A DNA stretch of 64,000 nucleotides from Streptantibioticus rubrisoli (GCF_024436055.1 NZ_JANFNH010000004.1:1-64000), one strand, 5' to 3'. Numbered from the stretch's first letter, positions 36,861 to 45,087 are shown. A program made the numbers and translations. Notes: generated by a model from the letters alone, not told the origin.

Positions 36861-37121
36861 ATGAGTGCCGAGCAGAAGGCCGGGGCGAAGATCGAAAAGA
36901 CAGTAGGCGCAGTCAAGAAGGCCATGGGCAAGACTGTCGGCGACGACACCTTGACCGCCAAGGGCGAAGCCGAGAAGGCCAAGGGTGACGCCCGCGCCGC
37001 TGAGGAAAAGAGCAAGGACTTCCTCGGTCCGCAACAGGTCCTCCCCGGGCGGGGAGATGGAAGCAAAGGGCGCGGACGTGGCCTGGTGCCCCCGCCCGTT
37101 GCTGCGCCCGGTTTCACCTGA
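36861..37121 (+). CDS. CsbD family stress protein with abnormal C-terminal extension
   Basis: The protein has 86 aa from ATG 36861. Residues 1-54 are a standard CsbD domain: AEQKAGAKIEKTVGAVKKAMG and then LTAKGEAEKAKGDARAAEEK. CsbD proteins usually end within a few residues of the KTKD position, at 55-65 aa. Here the frame runs on for about 30 Gly/Pro/Arg-rich residues (LGPQQVLPGRGDGSKGRGRG) unlike the family, so the original stop was probably lost by frameshift or deletion. CsbD proteins belong to general stress regulons in several bacteria. Confidence 0.82.
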   Translation: MSAEQKAGAKIEKTVGAVKKAMGKTVGDDTLTAKGEAEKAKGDARAAEEKSKDFLGPQQVLPGRGDGSKGRGRGLVPPPVAAPGFT

Positions 37122-37337
37122 CCGTAGAAGCCGCCGAGGTGGCCGTCCGCCGCAGGCTTGACCGTGCGCTTGAACCCGCTTTCTGCCCAGGGGCTCGGCG
37201 GCGGTGGCGCGAAACACCAACCGCCCCCAGCTTCCAATGACCTCGGGCAGCCTTCTGGCCTACTTCGTCGGCCAGCGCAACCGCGACCTACATGGCGTCA
37301 GCCCCTTTCAGGGGGCGTCGGAAACCGGTGGGCTCGC

Positions 37338-38906
37338 TCAGGTCCTTGGCCGGGGCGGGCCTTGCGGACGCGGTCGCGCTGCGCCCAGGCGCTCGGCCGC
37401 GCGGACGATGTTGCGGGCCATACCGCCGAAGACGACCGCGTGGAACGGCGAGACGCTCCACCAGTACAGGTGGCCCAGCAAACCGCGCGGATGGAACACC
37501 GCCCGCTGCCGGTAGCGCACCTTGCCCGCTGCGCCGTCGTCGGCTCGCTCCACCCGCATCTCCAGCCAGGCCAGGCCGGGCAGGCGCATCTCGGCACGCA
37601 GCCGCAGCAGTCGGCCGCGTTCGATCTCCTCCACCCGCCAAAAGTCCAGCGAGTCGCCCACCCTCAGCCGTCGGGCATCACGCCGACCCCGGCGTAGCCC
37701 GACTCCACCGGCCAGCCGGTCCAGCCAGCCGCGCACGGCCCAGGCCAGCGGGAAGGAGTACCAGCCGTTCTCGCCGCCGATGCCCTCGATGACGTCCCAC
37801 AGTGCCTCCGGCGCGACCTCGGCGTCGCGTTCGCGCACGTCGGTGTACAGGCTGCCGCCAGCCCAGTCGGGGTCGGTGGGCATCGGGTCGCTGGGTGCGC
37901 CGGGCAGGGAAGCCGACGACCAGCGCGTTGTGACCTGGGCGTCGCGGACGCGCCGCAGCGCCAGGGCGACGGCGCCGTCGAAGCCGATGGGATGGCCGGG
38001 AGGATTGGGCACGTAGCGTTCGAGGTCATTCTCCCGGCACACCACCTCGTGCCGCAGGGACTCCGTCAGGGGGCGGGCGATCCGGGCTGGCACCGGCGTC
38101 ACCAGGCCCACCCAGTAGCTGGACAGGCCGGGGGTGAGGACGGGCACGGGCAGGATCAGCCGCCGGGGCAGGCCGGACACGGCCGCGTAGCGGCGCATCA
38201 TGTCACGGTAGGTGAGCACGTCTGGGCCGCCGATGTCGAACGTGCGGTTGACTTCTTGGGGCAGTTCGGCGCTGCCGGTCAACAGGCGCAAAACGTCGCG
38301 CACGGCGATCGGCTGGATCCGGGTGTGCACCCAGCGCGGTGTGACCATCACCGGCAGCCGCTCGGTGAGGTAGCGCAGCATCTCGAAGCTGGCCGAACCG
38401 GAGCCGATGATTACGGCGGCGCGCAGCACGGCGGTCGGCACGCCGGAGTCGAGCAGGATGCGGCCGACCTCGGCGCGGGAGCGCAGATGGGGCGACAGCT
38501 TCCGCTCGGGCACCGACTCGGGAGTCAGCCCGCCCAGGTAGACGAGGCGGCCGACGCTTGCCCGGCGGGCCTGCTCGCCGAAGACGCGGGCCGCCTTGCG
38601 GTCGGTGTCCTCGAAGCCGCGCCCGGTGCCGAGGGCATGCACGAGGTAGTAGGCCACGTTCACGCCGCGCATGGCCCGTGCGACGGAGTCAGGGTCGGTG
38701 ACATCGCCTTGGACGATCTCCACCTGGTCGGCCCAGGAGTGGTCGCGCAGTTGGCGTGGGGTACGGACCAGACAGCGCACTTGGTGGCCTGCGTCGAGGA
38801 GCTCGGGTACGAGTCGGCCGCCGATGTAGCCGGTCGCGCCGGTCACCAGACACATCAGGCCGCCGCCCTCATGGTGCCCGGCCGGTGTGGTCTCGTCGCC
38901 GCTCAT
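37338..38906 (-). CDS. NAD(P)-binding epimerase-like protein with DUF2867 domain
   Basis: The protein has 522 aa from ATG 38906. The atypical SDR domain (about 18-310) has the Rossmann motif CLVTGATGYIGGRLVPELL and GRLVYLGGLTPE. The usual YxxxK catalytic pair is not evident, which suggests a binding or quinone-reductase-like role. The C-terminal 170 residues are a DUF2867-type domain (LWDVIEGIGGENGWYSFPLAW, LRLRAEMRLPGLAWLEMRV, HPRGLLGHLYWWSVSPFH). This two-domain protein is widespread in actinobacteria. The substrate is unknown. It is convergent with csbD. Confidence 0.92.
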   Translation of the reverse strand: MSGDETTPAGHHEGGGLMCLVTGATGYIGGRLVPELLDAGHQVRCLVRTPRQLRDHSWADQVEIVQGDVTDPDSVARAMRGVNVAYYLVHALGTGRGFEDTDRKAARVFGEQARRASVGRLVYLGGLTPESVPERKLSPHLRSRAEVGRILLDSGVPTAVLRAAVIIGSGSASFEMLRYLTERLPVMVTPRWVHTRIQPIAVRDVLRLLTGSAELPQEVNRTFDIGGPDVLTYRDMMRRYAAVSGLPRRLILPVPVLTPGLSSYWVGLVTPVPARIARPLTESLRHEVVCRENDLERYVPNPPGHPIGFDGAVALALRRVRDAQVTTRWSSASLPGAPSDPMPTDPDWAGGSLYTDVRERDAEVAPEALWDVIEGIGGENGWYSFPLAWAVRGWLDRLAGGVGLRRGRRDARRLRVGDSLDFWRVEEIERGRLLRLRAEMRLPGLAWLEMRVERADDGAAGKVRYRQRAVFHPRGLLGHLYWWSVSPFHAVVFGGMARNIVRAAERLGAARPRPQGPPRPRT

Positions 38907-39434
38907 CGTCGATCCCGCCGCCTGTCTGCCTGCTCCTGCTCCGCCGCTGTCGTGTCGTGCGGGTCACCTGTCTCTACAGTGCGGACGTGTTTGACGGAGG
39001 CGCCCGGGAGCGGGGGCCGGGCGGGTGACGGGTAGCCCGAGCGTGGCGCGCCCAGGCTGGCCGAACCGGCCCGGGGCCTGCCGAGTTCGGCGGTGAACCG
39101 TGAGCCGATCAGCGGGCGAGGTCAGGGAGCCACGGCCAGCTCGGAAGGACCGCGAAGCCAGCCAGGAGCGATAGGGGGCTGTAGGCGCCCAGCGGCGAGG
39201 CATACAGGCGAAGCCAGCAGCGGCGGTCAGCCACATGGTGGCGGCCGGAGGCCGCCCGGGCAGACGATGGTGGCGTTGGCGGCCGGAGCGGGCCGGTGTG
39301 GAAGGTGACCGTGACCAGCGCGGACAACCCCTGAGATCACTGCTGTTGCGCCCAGGTGCCGGGCTCGGCGTAGAGTCAGTACATACAGAGCGAAAATGCG
39401 TCAAATTGGGCGAAGCCTGTGAGGGAGTGGCCCG
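38907..39434. other. Intergenic region before the paralogous pair
   Basis: This 528-bp region has no convincing gene. A possible promoter for 39435 is TTGCGC (about 39347-39352) and TAGAGT (about 39372-39377) with a loose spacer of about 19 bp. A minus-strand frame around 39109-39200 ends in a hydrophobic stretch and could be a gene remnant, but it has no ribosome site. Confidence 0.4.
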
Positions 39435-39992
39435 ATGTCAACAGGAACGCTTCTGGAGATCATCATCCCCCTCGTGGTGGTGATCGCTCTGATCGCAGGG
39501 GCGACGGCACTGGTGATCCGTCGCCGCCATCTGCGGGAGCGCTTCGGCCCCGAGTACGACCGAACCGTTGAAGACGCGGACAGCCGTCTGGCGGGCGAGC
39601 GCGAGCTCAGCGCGCGTGAGAAGCGCCATGACGCGTTGGATATCAAGCCGCTGCCCAGCACCACACGGGACCGATATGCGGGGGAGTGGACCCGCGTGCA
39701 GCAGGAGTTCGTGGACCGGCCAGAGGTTGCCGTGCGGGACGCGGACCAACTGGTCACCTCGCTGATGCACGAGCGCGGCTACCCGACCGAAGGCTTCGAG
39801 CAGCAGATGAAGGACCTGTCGGTCGAGCACGGGCGCACGCTCGAACACTACCGGGCGGCCCACGAGGTCGAAACCCTCAGCGTCCAGCACAAGGCCACCA
39901 CCGAGCAGTTGCGGGGTGCCATGGTTCACTACCGCAGCCTTTTCGACGAGTTGCTCTCCGACGGTGGCCAAGCCCGGCACGCCCGCGCCTGA
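39435..39992 (+). CDS. Membrane-anchored protein with W..Q..FVD / HYRSLF domain
   Basis: The protein has 185 aa; GAGGGAG precedes ATG 39435. One N-terminal membrane span (residues 9-28, IIPLVVVIALIAGATALVI) is followed by a basic RRRHLRERFG stop-transfer, so the rest should face the cytoplasm. The body from about residue 75 has WTRVQQEFVDRPEVAVRDADQLV and ends HYRSLFDELL. That pattern is shared with the next gene, so the two form a tandem paralogous pair separated by only 32 bp. No assigned function; the helical, charged body suggests a protein-interaction role at the membrane. Confidence 0.85.
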   Translation: MSTGTLLEIIIPLVVVIALIAGATALVIRRRHLRERFGPEYDRTVEDADSRLAGERELSAREKRHDALDIKPLPSTTRDRYAGEWTRVQQEFVDRPEVAVRDADQLVTSLMHERGYPTEGFEQQMKDLSVEHGRTLEHYRAAHEVETLSVQHKATTEQLRGAMVHYRSLFDELLSDGGQARHARA

Positions 39993-40024
39993 CCCTCGGC
40001 AGCGCGAAGAGACGGAGGACGCCG

Positions 40025-40468
40025 ATGCGACGCGACAACAACACGCCCTATCCCGCCGAAAGCGGCCTGTCCACCGAAGACCTCGCCCAGGCGCGCGAGC
40101 GAACGGCAGACGAAGCGCCGCCACCCGAGGCCCCCGCCTACCCAGGCGAGGGCGCTCCCGCCGGGGCGCCGGACATGGCGGGCACAGAAGCAGACGAGGC
40201 TCCCCAACTCCTGGCCAGCGAGGAGGCGGACAGCTTTCGGGGGCGCTGGCAGGAGATACAAAGCAGGTTCGTGGACGACCCGCGTGAGGCCGTGCACAAC
40301 GCCGATGCCCTGGTCGCCGAAGTCATGCAGACTCTGGCCACCACCTTTGCTGAACACAAGGAGGGCCTGGAGGGCCAGTGGCACCGCGGCGAACAGGTGA
40401 GTACCGAGGACCTGCGAACGGCCCTGCGGCACTACCGGTCGTTCTTCAACCGCCTGCTCACCACATAA
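40025..40468 (+). CDS. Soluble paralogue of the preceding protein
   Basis: The protein has 147 aa; GGAGG (40014-40018) is 6 nt before ATG 40025. It lacks the membrane span of its neighbour; residues 1-70 are acidic, Pro/Ala-rich and disordered. The folded part has WQEIQSRFVDDPREAVHNADALV and ends HYRSFFNRLLTT, aligning with WTRVQQEFVDRPEVAVRDADQLV and HYRSLFDELL next door. The pair is probably co-transcribed and may form a membrane-bound/soluble duo. Function unknown. Confidence 0.85.
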   Translation: MRRDNNTPYPAESGLSTEDLAQARERTADEAPPPEAPAYPGEGAPAGAPDMAGTEADEAPQLLASEEADSFRGRWQEIQSRFVDDPREAVHNADALVAEVMQTLATTFAEHKEGLEGQWHRGEQVSTEDLRTALRHYRSFFNRLLTT

Positions 40469-41002
40469 GCCAGGCGGCGCCCGGTGGTGATCGCCCGTCA
40501 TGAGGCAAACCCGCCTTGGGCGGTGTACGCCACAAAGGGGCGGTCGTCTGGGCGGCCAGGCATGGCCCACGGCTGGTGTAACAGGAGGGCCTGGTGGAAA
40601 GCCGCGGGGCGAACGGTGCCTGCACCTTGGTGGTGCGAGCGCCGGGGTGCCATCGCGAACAAGCCGTAGCGGGCCTTGCGGGCGGGGCCCTTTCGCAGCC
40701 AGCACAGAAGGGAGGCCGAGCAGGAAACGGCACGAGCCCTTCCCCGCAAGGAGGTGGATGCCCCACGCCGATACGTGAGCGCTTCGCCCGTCCCGCCGCT
40801 CTGCCGGACGGCGAAGCACAGCCTTGGGCGGGGACACGAGCGGGTCCCGGGACACATTCACAAATCCCTCTCGGTCCCCGCCAGGCAGTGATCCGTGCCG
40901 GGACGGCCCGAGGCTGAGTTTCGGTCAGGAGGCCGTGCAGGAGAGCCACCCAGGAGGCGCATACCCGCGCGTACCGTCTCCCAAGGCGGGTAAGCGACCG
41001 CC
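40469..41002. other. Intergenic region, no recognisable gene
   Basis: This 534-bp region has several overlapping open frames on both strands, all with Arg/Gly/Pro-biased composition and no domain or ribosome site. I read it as non-coding or decayed sequence. Confidence 0.45.
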
Positions 41003-42478
41003 ATGAAGCGACGTCTCGCCGGAGCAAGGCGACTCATTGCCGTTGATCGGGTGGTGTTCGGCCGGATCGCCGCCCGGCCTTGGCCGTTCGCGGCATCGAC
41101 ACTGCCGCGGCTCAGCCGAGCCGCCGACCACGGTGTGCTCTGGTTCGGGGCGGCCGCCGCGATCGCGGGTTTCGGCGGCACGCCCGGACGACGCGCGGCC
41201 GGGCGGGGGTTGGCGTCGCTGGCGTTGGCATCGGCGGCGGTGAACACCGTGGGCAAGCGGATGGTGCGCCGACCGCGTCCGCTGCGGGATGGGGTTCCGG
41301 TGGTCCGGCAGCTGCGACGGCAGCCGTTCACCACCTCGTTCCCGTCCGGGCACGCCGCCTCGGCCGCCGCCTTCGCGGCCGGAGTGGGTTTTCAATCCCC
41401 GCGCTGGGGTGCGCTGGTGGCACCGGTGGCGGCGTCCGTGGCGTTCTCCAGGGTGTACACCGGCGTTCACTATCCGAGTGACGTGCTGGTCGGCGCGGCC
41501 ATCGGGGTGGCCGCCGCTGTCGTGGTGCGTGCGCTCGGATCCGATCGGCGGGAGCCGAAGCCACCGCGCGCGGCGGCCCCGGCGCTGGACGCCGGTGAGG
41601 GTTTGGTCGTCGTAGTCAACAACACCTCGGGCGTGCCACCGCTTCTGGTGCCGCACGCCGAGCGGCTGCGGGCCGCCGTGCCGAAGGCACACGTGATCGA
41701 GGCGACCGAGGACGACGACCTTCCCGCACTCCTGGAGAAGGCGGCCTGCCTTGCCGCTGAGCGGGGCGGCGCTCTGGGCGTTCACGGTGGCGACGGGACC
41801 GTCAACGCGGCGGCGGCGATCGCCACCCGGGAGGGCGTACCGCTCGCGGTGTTCCCCGGCGGTACACGCAACCACCTCGCGATGAGCCTCGGCGTCCAGG
41901 AGATCGAGGACACTGCCCGCGCTGTGCGGAACGGCCAGGCCACCGCGATCGACCTCGGGTACTTCACCGGAGTCGACGGGGAGCGCGTTGTGTTCGTCAA
42001 CACCTTCAGCGTGGGCGCCTACCCGGAACTGGTGCGCGTCAGGGAACGCTGGTCGCGCCGTCTGGGCAGTTGGCCCGCGAGCGTGCTCGCGGCGCTGCAT
42101 GTGTTGCGCACCGCCGAACCGGTGCCGGTGGTCCTCGGTGGCCAACGGCGCCTGGTGTGGCTGGTGTTCGTGGGGAACTGCGCCTATCGCGGCACCGGAG
42201 TGGCACCCCTGCGCCGAAGCGACCTGGCGGACGGTGTGCTGGACGTGCGGGTGGTGGACGCCGGCGCGTTCGCCCGCACGAGGTTGATGGCGGCGGCCGT
42301 CACGGGAGCGTTGGGGCGTTCCCCGGTCTACTCCGCCAAGAAGCTGCAAGGCCTGCTCATCGAAGGGCTCGGCGAGGACACGCACCTGGCCTACGACGGT
42401 GAAGTCAGGCGTGCCCCGAGCACGGTGCGCATGGCCAAGTCACATAAGGCGCTCGTCGTCTATCACCCCGGAGCGTGA
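41003..42478 (+). CDS. PAP2 phosphatase - diacylglycerol kinase fusion protein
   Basis: The protein has 491 aa from ATG 41003. The N-terminal half (about 30-175) is a PAP2 membrane phosphatase: KRMVRRPRP, FPSGHAASAAAFA and SRVYTGVHYPSDVLVG carry the three catalytic motifs. The C-terminal half (about 195-490) is a diacylglycerol/lipid kinase with HGGDGTVNAAAAIA, FPGGTRNHLAMSLG and LRRSDLADGVLDVR. One chain thus joins a lipid-phosphate phosphatase to a lipid kinase, which could recycle diacylglycerol or polyprenol lipids. The fusion is known in actinobacteria; the substrate here is not shown. Confidence 0.93.
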   Translation: MKRRLAGARRLIAVDRVVFGRIAARPWPFAASTLPRLSRAADHGVLWFGAAAAIAGFGGTPGRRAAGRGLASLALASAAVNTVGKRMVRRPRPLRDGVPVVRQLRRQPFTTSFPSGHAASAAAFAAGVGFQSPRWGALVAPVAASVAFSRVYTGVHYPSDVLVGAAIGVAAAVVVRALGSDRREPKPPRAAAPALDAGEGLVVVVNNTSGVPPLLVPHAERLRAAVPKAHVIEATEDDDLPALLEKAACLAAERGGALGVHGGDGTVNAAAAIATREGVPLAVFPGGTRNHLAMSLGVQEIEDTARAVRNGQATAIDLGYFTGVDGERVVFVNTFSVGAYPELVRVRERWSRRLGSWPASVLAALHVLRTAEPVPVVLGGQRRLVWLVFVGNCAYRGTGVAPLRRSDLADGVLDVRVVDAGAFARTRLMAAAVTGALGRSPVYSAKKLQGLLIEGLGEDTHLAYDGEVRRAPSTVRMAKSHKALVVYHPGA

Positions 42479-42528
42479 GCTCCGCGCGAGCGATCGAGCG
42501 GGGAAGGACATGAGTGGGAGGGGGAGTT

Positions 42529-43446
42529 GTGCTCACCGGGAGGGGGCGCGCCTGGGTGACGGCGCTGGGGCAGACTCCCGTCACGGCCTGGAACGAGGAC
42601 CTCACAGACTGGGCCGCGGCGCTCACCTACTACGCCGTGCTGGCGTTCTTCCCGGTCCTGCTCGTCGTCCTGTCGGTGCTCGGCCTGTCCGTTCCGGGCT
42701 CCGCGCCGGGAGCCATCGACCACATCACCCAGGTGGTGCCCGCCGCCTCCCGCGGGCCGCTTCGAGGAAGTCTGCTGAAGATGTCCCAACAGCCGACTAC
42801 CGCATGGACTTTGGTGGCTCTGGGAATAACGGGCTCGCTGTGGTCGGGGTCCAGCTACCTCAGTGTCTTCCGCCGCGCCCTGCACGCCATGTACGGGGTG
42901 GACAGCCACCGCCCGGTATGGCACACGGCGCTGCGTATCGTGATCACCGCGCTGCTGGTGATCCTCCTTCTCGTGGCCAGCGCCGTCACCCTCATGGCGA
43001 CAGGCGGGACCGCCCGTCGGCTGGGCAGGTTGCTGGACCTGGACGGTGCCACACTCGCCGCGTGGGAGCTGTTGCGGTGGCCCGCCGTGCTGTGCCTGGC
43101 TGTCGTGCTGACACTGGTGGTCTTCCGTACCGGACCCGCCGCCTCCCGGCCTCTGCGCCGGATGGCGCCGGGAGGGGTGGTGGCGGTGCTGCTGTGGCTG
43201 ACCGCGTCGGCTGGCTTCGCCGCGTACGCCTCCCACGTCAGCACCTACCAGCGCGTCTACGGTTCGCTCGCGGGCGTCGCGGTGTTCCTCGTCTGGCTGT
43301 GGCTCTCCAACCTCTCCCTGCTGCTGGGCGCCCAGTTCAACGCCCAACTGGCGAAGGCGGAACGCGGCGACCGCCCTCCGGCGGGCCCGGCGGTGAGGCG
43401 GTGGCGCATGCGCCGACGTTCGCCGGGGAGGCGCACTCGCGGTTAG
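42529..43446 (+). CDS. YihY/RBN family membrane protein
   Basis: The protein has 305 aa from GTG 42529; GGGAGGGGG lies just upstream, and GTG 42514 is a poorer in-frame start. About six membrane segments are present. The family signature LTYYAVLAFFPVLLVVLSVLG and the late GVAVFLVWLWLSNLSLLLGAQFNAQL are clear. YihY proteins were once called ribonuclease BN, but they are integral membrane proteins of unknown, probably transport-related role. It starts 50 bp after the PAP2-DAGK gene, and both are probably one transcript with the small membrane genes that follow. Confidence 0.93.
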   Translation: MLTGRGRAWVTALGQTPVTAWNEDLTDWAAALTYYAVLAFFPVLLVVLSVLGLSVPGSAPGAIDHITQVVPAASRGPLRGSLLKMSQQPTTAWTLVALGITGSLWSGSSYLSVFRRALHAMYGVDSHRPVWHTALRIVITALLVILLLVASAVTLMATGGTARRLGRLLDLDGATLAAWELLRWPAVLCLAVVLTLVVFRTGPAASRPLRRMAPGGVVAVLLWLTASAGFAAYASHVSTYQRVYGSLAGVAVFLVWLWLSNLSLLLGAQFNAQLAKAERGDRPPAGPAVRRWRMRRRSPGRRTRG

Positions 43447-43573
43447 ACGGGCGGTGTGTGGTCAGGGGTGAAACGAACGGGAGCGAGATGGCCTTTGCTG
43501 AAGCCTCATCCGCTGGTGCTGCGCGACTGCGCCTCCGGTTGGCTCCCGCCAATTCATTGAGTGAGGTATGGAG

Positions 43574-43732
43574 ATGATCTTCCTCGTAGCCGCGTTCATG
43601 CTGTTCGGCGTTCTTCTGGGCGCGGTGGTACACCTGCCGTTGCCCGCGACCGTTGCCATCGCCACCGTCATCGTCGGCTGGCTGGTGATCTACCTCGTGC
43701 GCCGGCGACAGTCTCACGATCGAACCAACTGA
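43574..43732 (+). CDS. Small two-span membrane protein (52 aa)
   Basis: The protein has 52 aa from ATG 43574 (GAGG 7 nt upstream); ATG 43568 is a closer alternative. Two hydrophobic segments, IFLVAAFMLFGVLLGAVVHL and ATVAIATVIVGWLVIYLV, are joined by a short LP turn, then RRRQSHDR. Codon third positions suit the genome. No homologue with known function is recalled. It follows the YihY gene by 127 bp and precedes the 43763 gene by 30 bp, so probably lies in the same operon. Confidence 0.75.
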   Translation: MIFLVAAFMLFGVLLGAVVHLPLPATVAIATVIVGWLVIYLVRRRQSHDRTN

Positions 43733-43762
43733 CCACGGGCTAATCGAGTCCAAGGAGAGGAT

Positions 43763-44026
43763 ATGGGTACCGAAACGCCCGTACGCGACCGACCGGCCTC
43801 CTTGCGGTACGCCAACAGTATGGCCGCCGCGTCGTTCATCTTCGGCCTGGTGGGCATTCTGGTGTTCAACGTGCTGTTCGGCCCCGCGGCCATCGTCCTC
43901 GGCGGTCTTGCTCTTCTTCGCGGCACCACCCGCCGCGCTCGTGCCCGCCTTGGAATCTGCCTTGGGGCGGCGGACTTGGTAATGCTGGCCGTTCTGACCT
44001 CCCTAGACCACACCGTGAGCTGGTAG
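43763..44026 (+). CDS. DUF4190-like small membrane protein
   Basis: The protein has 87 aa; AAGGAGAGG precedes ATG 43763. Two membrane spans are separated by a basic loop: NSMAAASFIFGLVGILVFN..GPAAIVLGGLALL, then TRRARARLGICLGAADLVMLAVL. The order of a hydrophobic hairpin with GxxxLG, an Arg-rich loop and a third weak span is typical of DUF4190 proteins. Function unknown. Confidence 0.83.
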   Translation: MGTETPVRDRPASLRYANSMAAASFIFGLVGILVFNVLFGPAAIVLGGLALLRGTTRRARARLGICLGAADLVMLAVLTSLDHTVSW

Positions 44027-44130
44027 TAGAGGACTTGGCCAGCGGTTTTCCACCCAGTGCCCCAGCCCTGTCACAGCCCAAGACCCGAGGCAGAGCGCCC
44101 AACCCCCACGTCGGCCCAAGGAGAATCTCC

Positions 44131-44190
44131 ATGCAGGCACTGATATGGCTGGGCATCCCTCTCATCGCCGGGATCAGCGCCAGCGCATAG
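44131..44190 (+). pseudogene. Truncated small membrane protein, nonsense-broken
   Basis: AAGGAG (44118-44123) and ATG 44131 start MQALIWLGIPLIAGISASA, then TAG at 44188. Streptomycetes carry many small proteins of the form M-ALLWLxIP..A.W...ARRRR; here TAG sits where a Trp (TGG) would be expected, and the frame beyond reads AVAARGRR. This looks like a recent nonsense mutation, followed by further decay downstream to about 44280. The alternative is a genuine 19-residue peptide. Confidence 0.5.
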
Positions 44191-44409
44191 GCGGTCGCCG
44201 CCCGCGGCAGGCGGTGGACGTGCTCCTGCGCCCCGTCGAGGAACCTGCCAGCAAATCCTCAGACGCCGGACGGTCTCGGACCCACATAAACTGGACGAAG
44301 ACCTCCGTACCAAGGCGACGGAGTCTGGAAGATCGAGGAGGTAGCGTGATCGCGAAGTATGCGGCTGCCGGTGCCTGACGGGGGACGACGCCGACGGCAG
44401 TGAGACTGG

Positions 44410-44559
44410 ATGGACACCTACCGGCGGCACGTGGAACACCCGCGTGACAGTGGCCGGGACAAACCCGTTAAACCCGGTCGTGGTCCGGATCCAGAGCTGC
44501 ACACAAACTCTCTGGTGAAGCTGGAGCCGGAAGTAATCGCCTACCGACAGCGGCGGTGA
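44410..44559 (+). CDS. Possible small ORF of unknown function
   Basis: A 49-codon frame from ATG 44410 encodes a charged, soluble peptide (DTYRRHVEHPRDSGRDKPVK). Its TGA overlaps the GTG start of the RNHCP frame (GTGA, 44556-44559). There is no clear ribosome site and third-position GC is low for this genome. It may be a remnant. Confidence 0.3.
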   Translation: MDTYRRHVEHPRDSGRDKPVKPGRGPDPELHTNSLVKLEPEVIAYRQRR

Positions 44560-45035
44560 ACCGCGTCACTCCCCAGTCAAGCCTGCGACCCTGCCAGGGG
44601 AGAGCGAACGGAACCCTGCGCCTCCGAGTTGAAGAAGCCCTTCGACTCGCTGAGGAGCAGAGCACCATCAGCAGAACAACCGAAAACACCGGCTTCACCT
44701 GCGAGAACTGCGGAAAGGCCGTTACGGCACTGGTCAACGGAAGCTACCGCAATCACTGTCCGTACTGCCTGTTCTCACAGCACGTGGACATCACACCCGG
44801 AGACCGTGCCAACGGCTGTCGCGCGCTCATGCGCCCGGTCGCCGTCGAGTACCACTCCGCCAAAAGATACATGATCGTCCATCAGTGCACCGGCTGCGGC
44901 ACCCGCAGCCGCAATCGCATGGCCGACGACCCGCACCAGAGCGACGACCTCGACACCGTCCTCTCTCTGATGCACCAAGCCATCGGCCCTCACGAAGCCA
45001 GACGCCCAAACCCGCGTCGAAGGAGACATATCTGA
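44556..45035 (+). CDS. RNHCP domain zinc-binding protein
   Basis: The domain is clear: TGFTCENCGKAV, GSYRNHCPYCLFSQHVD (the name-giving RNHCP), PGDRANGCRALMRPV and VHQCTGCGTRSRNRM, giving four CxxC/HxxC-like metal-ligand sets in about 85 residues. The only canonical in-frame start upstream is GTG 44556, which adds about 37 residues unlike the family. Relatives start right before the domain. At that point there is an ATC codon (44667) placed 9 nt after a good GAGGAG (44652-44657), so a non-canonical AUC start giving 122 aa is a serious alternative. Function of the family is unknown. Confidence 0.85.
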   Translation: MNRVTPQSSLRPCQGRANGTLRLRVEEALRLAEEQSTISRTTENTGFTCENCGKAVTALVNGSYRNHCPYCLFSQHVDITPGDRANGCRALMRPVAVEYHSAKRYMIVHQCTGCGTRSRNRMADDPHQSDDLDTVLSLMHQAIGPHEARRPNPRRRRHI

Positions 45036-45043
45036 CGCCTCCT

Positions 45044-45087
45044 GCGGCTCCCGCCCACCAGGCCGGGAGCCGCCTTTCTACTCTTTT
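45044..45087 (+). terminator. Intrinsic terminator after the RNHCP gene
   Basis: A 10-bp stem (45044-45053 with 45064-45073) is followed by a pyrimidine/T-rich stretch (CTTTCTACTCTTTT). It starts 8 nt after the RNHCP stop. Confidence 0.85.

Noticed and set aside
39109-39327. Minus-strand frame with hydrophobic end
   Set aside because: No ribosome site or family likeness; perhaps debris of a membrane protein.
40469-41002. Overlapping frames on both strands before the PAP2-DAGK gene
   Set aside because: Arg/Gly/Pro composition typical of non-coding high-GC DNA; no start signals.
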